From Brachionus koreanus (lineage: Eukaryota > Rotifera > Eurotatoria > Ploima > Brachionidae), in the NCBI GenBank assembly GCA_016987375.1, contig PJRA01000309.1, forward strand, positions 429,368-449,169: a stretch of 19,802 bases of DNA. Direction: 5' to 3'. Below, in pieces: positions 18,001 through 19,802 of this stretch. Numbering within the stretch: the first letter of the stretch is position 1; each line of letters starts with the position of its first letter. The position numbers and the translations under genes are program-made. The notes under the pieces are model-generated. The model saw only the letters and a list, made by a program, of their open reading frames with translations. It made no database searches and was not told where the DNA came from.

Positions 18001-19489
18001 AATTACTGAGTGATATTAGAACTGAAACGGCCGAACCAAGTGTATAGTTTCTAGCTCTTTGTCTGCCATTGGGGTTTAGGCCAAAAGGGCTGTTGAACTC
18101 AAGCAAAGCAAGAGATATGGCCGATAAAAGACCAAATATTACAATCACGGCCCAATGTAAATAAGTAAAAGGTCTCATAAACATCCACAAATCATTAACA
18201 CCTTTTTTTCCATCTTTGATCAAAATAGAATAGCCTGTGTATAGAAACGGAACTGAAAAATCTATCTTTTCGGACCGCTCTTGGGTTATGCTAAACGGTC
18301 CAGCTATAATATGAGCCACTTGATTTATTACATGATCAATTGCATCGCTCCATTTAGCTTGGTTTTTTGCATGTCTGTCGTTAAAAAAATATAGCTCAAT
18401 GTCAAAATCCAAATCATAAGACATTTTTTGCAATAAATTTATTATATAACCAGTGCAGCACATTGTTTTTACTAAAGTTGAATTTAAATTCATTTCCTCA
18501 TCAGACAAATGTTTAAAATTTTTGATAAACTCAATTATATTTTCTTTATTGATTAATTTCATAATTTTTTCATTTACATTTTTATTTGATTTATAAAAGC
18601 CAGTATTTAGACTAATGTCTAAACAAGGCATACCATCTTTGCATTCATATTTGGAACTGAGATGTTCATCTAATTTGCTAATAACCACAAAAGGCTCTAC
18701 ATGGTTGCTGACAATTCGATAAGAACGTCTGGACTTTTTCCAAATTTTGTTCGTTTGGTCTCCTCTGGCTGGCAGTAGTTGAGAATTTGTTAGGTAAACT
18801 TTTCCATGTTTAAGCTTAAAGTTGAGCTCATTTTCTGTTTTTTTGATGTATGATCTAGAAGGACAGTTTACACTTGATTGGTAAATTTTTAAAGACAAAG
18901 ATCCGCTCTCTGTCAAGTGTGTCAAGGAAACATTGTGGAGAATATTAGAAACAACTTTGTCCAAGTCAACTTTTAAGCTTAAAATGTGTATTTGAAATGA
19001 AGAGCACAATCTATTAAGCTTGATAGGCAAACTATCATCTAATAGGTGATTTTCTTCCGGTATCCAAATTAAACTTCGCTTCCAACTTTTAATTTCTTTC
19101 GAATAGATTGTCTGTATGGTGTTGTATTCGTTTAGAATTAGGTAAAGAGTGGCTAGATCGCACTTAAGCACATTTAAATTGTCTGCGCGAAAAAAATTTT
19201 CTATCTTGAAGAGATATTTGGCTTTTTGTTTACATGCTATCAAGCTTTTGTTTGTCAAAGATAATAAATTTTCCTTTAAAATATTTATGCTTTGAATGTT
19301 AAATTGATTTTTGGTTAAAAATAAATTTTTATTTTCATATAAATTATTGATTTGTTTTGAATTGGACAAATAAAAATTTATGGCGATCAATTTTTCCACA
19401 AATTTAAAGTAGCTGATGATGGCCAAAGCTGACTCGACGGGTGGATTTAGACACAGAAACTGCCTTCGGTGACCGTAGCTGCTTGTTTC
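15058..19489 (-). CDS. GRIN3: NMDA-type ionotropic glutamate receptor subunit, GluN3-like (5' end missing)
   Basis: Seven exons on the minus strand (19489-18007, 17945-17773, 16549-16410, 16358-16205, 16150-15860, 15808-15692, 15624-15058) give 974 residues; the start lies beyond the window. Order: part of the amino-terminal domain; ligand-binding S1 (RIVSNHVEPFVV, YECKDGMPC, CCTGYIINLLQKM, AGPFSITQERSEKIDFSVPF); M1 (LHWAVIVIFGLLSAISLALL); SPFGLNPNGR, very like the GluN3 linker; pore loop LISLMFMHTMPAKSPKSW; M3 with IATYTAKMAS; S2 with NGSLDVYMSD, whose Asp aligns with the agonist-binding Asp, and TDCDL; M4 (VFAFLGLGMLAAVLVLFLEQAL); then about 240 cytoplasmic residues, acidic and Ser/Lys-rich, with an RKR possibly acting in ER retention. 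The Pro-x-Ser...Arg of PFSITQER is the usual agonist-carboxylate site. Expected: plasma-membrane cation channel subunit, perhaps glycine-gated. The S1 to S2 spacing matches GluN3 closely, supporting the splice model. Pore residues are unusual. Confidence 0.92.
16550..17772 (-). other. Large intron of the GluN3-like gene
   Basis: At 1,223 bp it is by far the longest intron here; the other measurable introns of this gene are 51-67 bp. It interrupts the segment just after M3 (GIDDSE, then LLNLKRG). It contains the mariner transposase relic at about 16880-17215, which together with its flanks accounts for much of the excess length. Elsewhere it is AT-rich with no other coding signal. Confidence 0.85.
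16880..17215 (-). mobile_element. Mariner-type transposase remnant (C-terminal part)
   Basis: On the minus strand one frame remains open for about 110 codons and matches the C-terminal half of a mariner transposase: KLHLFLQDSARLQTARRTM (family pattern LQDNARPHTA, second catalytic Asp), DIYPSDYHHFRSMAHFLR (family SPDLAPSDYHLF, third Asp region), VEEGCRKFFASKSSEWYKRG, and MEQLTDRLIKNIE. The N-terminal half and first catalytic Asp are not seen, and residues between the two Asp regions look eroded, so it is inactive. It is a different family member from the relic at 13451-14010. It lies in a GluN3-like intron, in the same orientation as the gene. Terminal repeats were not identified. Confidence 0.88.
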
Positions 19490-19802
19490 CTAGTAGAAAT
19501 AGTAAAATTAGAATTTTATATAAATTTTTTTTTTAATTTTTTTATTAAATCAAAGATTTTTTGATTTTGTTAAAAGACTAGAAGTCAGTTGGGATTTAAA
19601 AAAAAATTTTTCGAAAGATAAATCAAAATTTTGAAATAAAAAATTCTAAAAATTCATTAATCATTAATTAAATTTAGAAAAAATGCTAATTTTGACTTAG
19701 ATTAGTGAATATATGTAAACCAAAATGATATTTCGGATGCTTTTGGATAATCAAAATTTAATTTAGATCTCTTAGAACTTTATTACCTAACATTAAACCT
19801 CT
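19490..19802. other. Probable intron upstream of the first visible GluN3-like exon
   Basis: Read on the minus strand, the exon at 19489 is preceded by a good acceptor (TTTCTACTAG). No coding signal is seen up to the window edge. A GTAATA about 15 bp inside the edge might be the donor of the preceding exon, but too little sequence remains to judge. Confidence 0.5.

Noticed and set aside
1..19802. CRISPR arrays, tRNA/rRNA genes, bacterial operons or riboswitches
   Set aside because: None seen. The spliced animal gene structures exclude a prokaryotic reading; a tRNA scan by covariance model was not possible here.

Overview
The window is nuclear DNA of a small-genome animal. It is strongly AT-rich. 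Almost every gene is cut by GT-AG introns of about 44-67 bp, genes lie 100-330 bp apart on both strands, and the proteins are metazoan: a torsin, an NMDA-type glutamate receptor, RNF216, NUF2, VTA1, EFCAB11, an FGGY-family ribulokinase and a Ly6/uPAR-type surface protein. The standard genetic code works throughout. A rotifer (for example a monogonont such as Brachionus) would fit the base composition, intron size and gene set, but this is an inference from style only.

Layout, left to right. (1) 35-973 (+): last exon of an unrecognised Ser/Thr/Asn-rich protein. (2) 974-3113: a gene-poor AT-rich stretch holding a striking foldback structure with two ~140-bp arms (1996-2135 and 2697-2837) that are almost perfect reverse complements around a 561-bp loop. 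(3) 5670-3114 (-): RNF216-type RBR E3 ubiquitin ligase, five exons. (4) 5958-7142 (+): torsin, four exons, divergent from RNF216. (5) 7772-7264 (-): Ly6/uPAR-domain protein, three exons. (6) 8881-7950 (-): VTA1, four exons. (7) 9210-11081 (+): NUF2, nine exons, divergent from VTA1. (8) 11272-12942 (+): FGGY carbohydrate kinase, one uninterrupted exon. (9) ~13451-14010 (-): a decayed Tc1/mariner transposase. (10) 14322-14955 (+): EFCAB11, three exons. (11) 19489-15058 (-): most of an NMDA-type, GluN3-like receptor subunit, seven exons visible, 5' end outside the window; its one large intron contains a second, mariner-type transposase relic.

The gene models were assembled by hand. For each multi-exon gene the exon phases join without a frame break and the total coding length is a multiple of three. 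The genes do not form a pathway; this is an ordinary gene-dense animal locus. I found no clear new biological system. The most notable points are the young inverted repeat, the unusual pore residues of the GluN3-like receptor, a canonical GKT Walker A in the torsin, the intronless FGGY gene, and 3' splice-site-like AGs directly in front of several start codons, which suggest spliced-leader trans-splicing.
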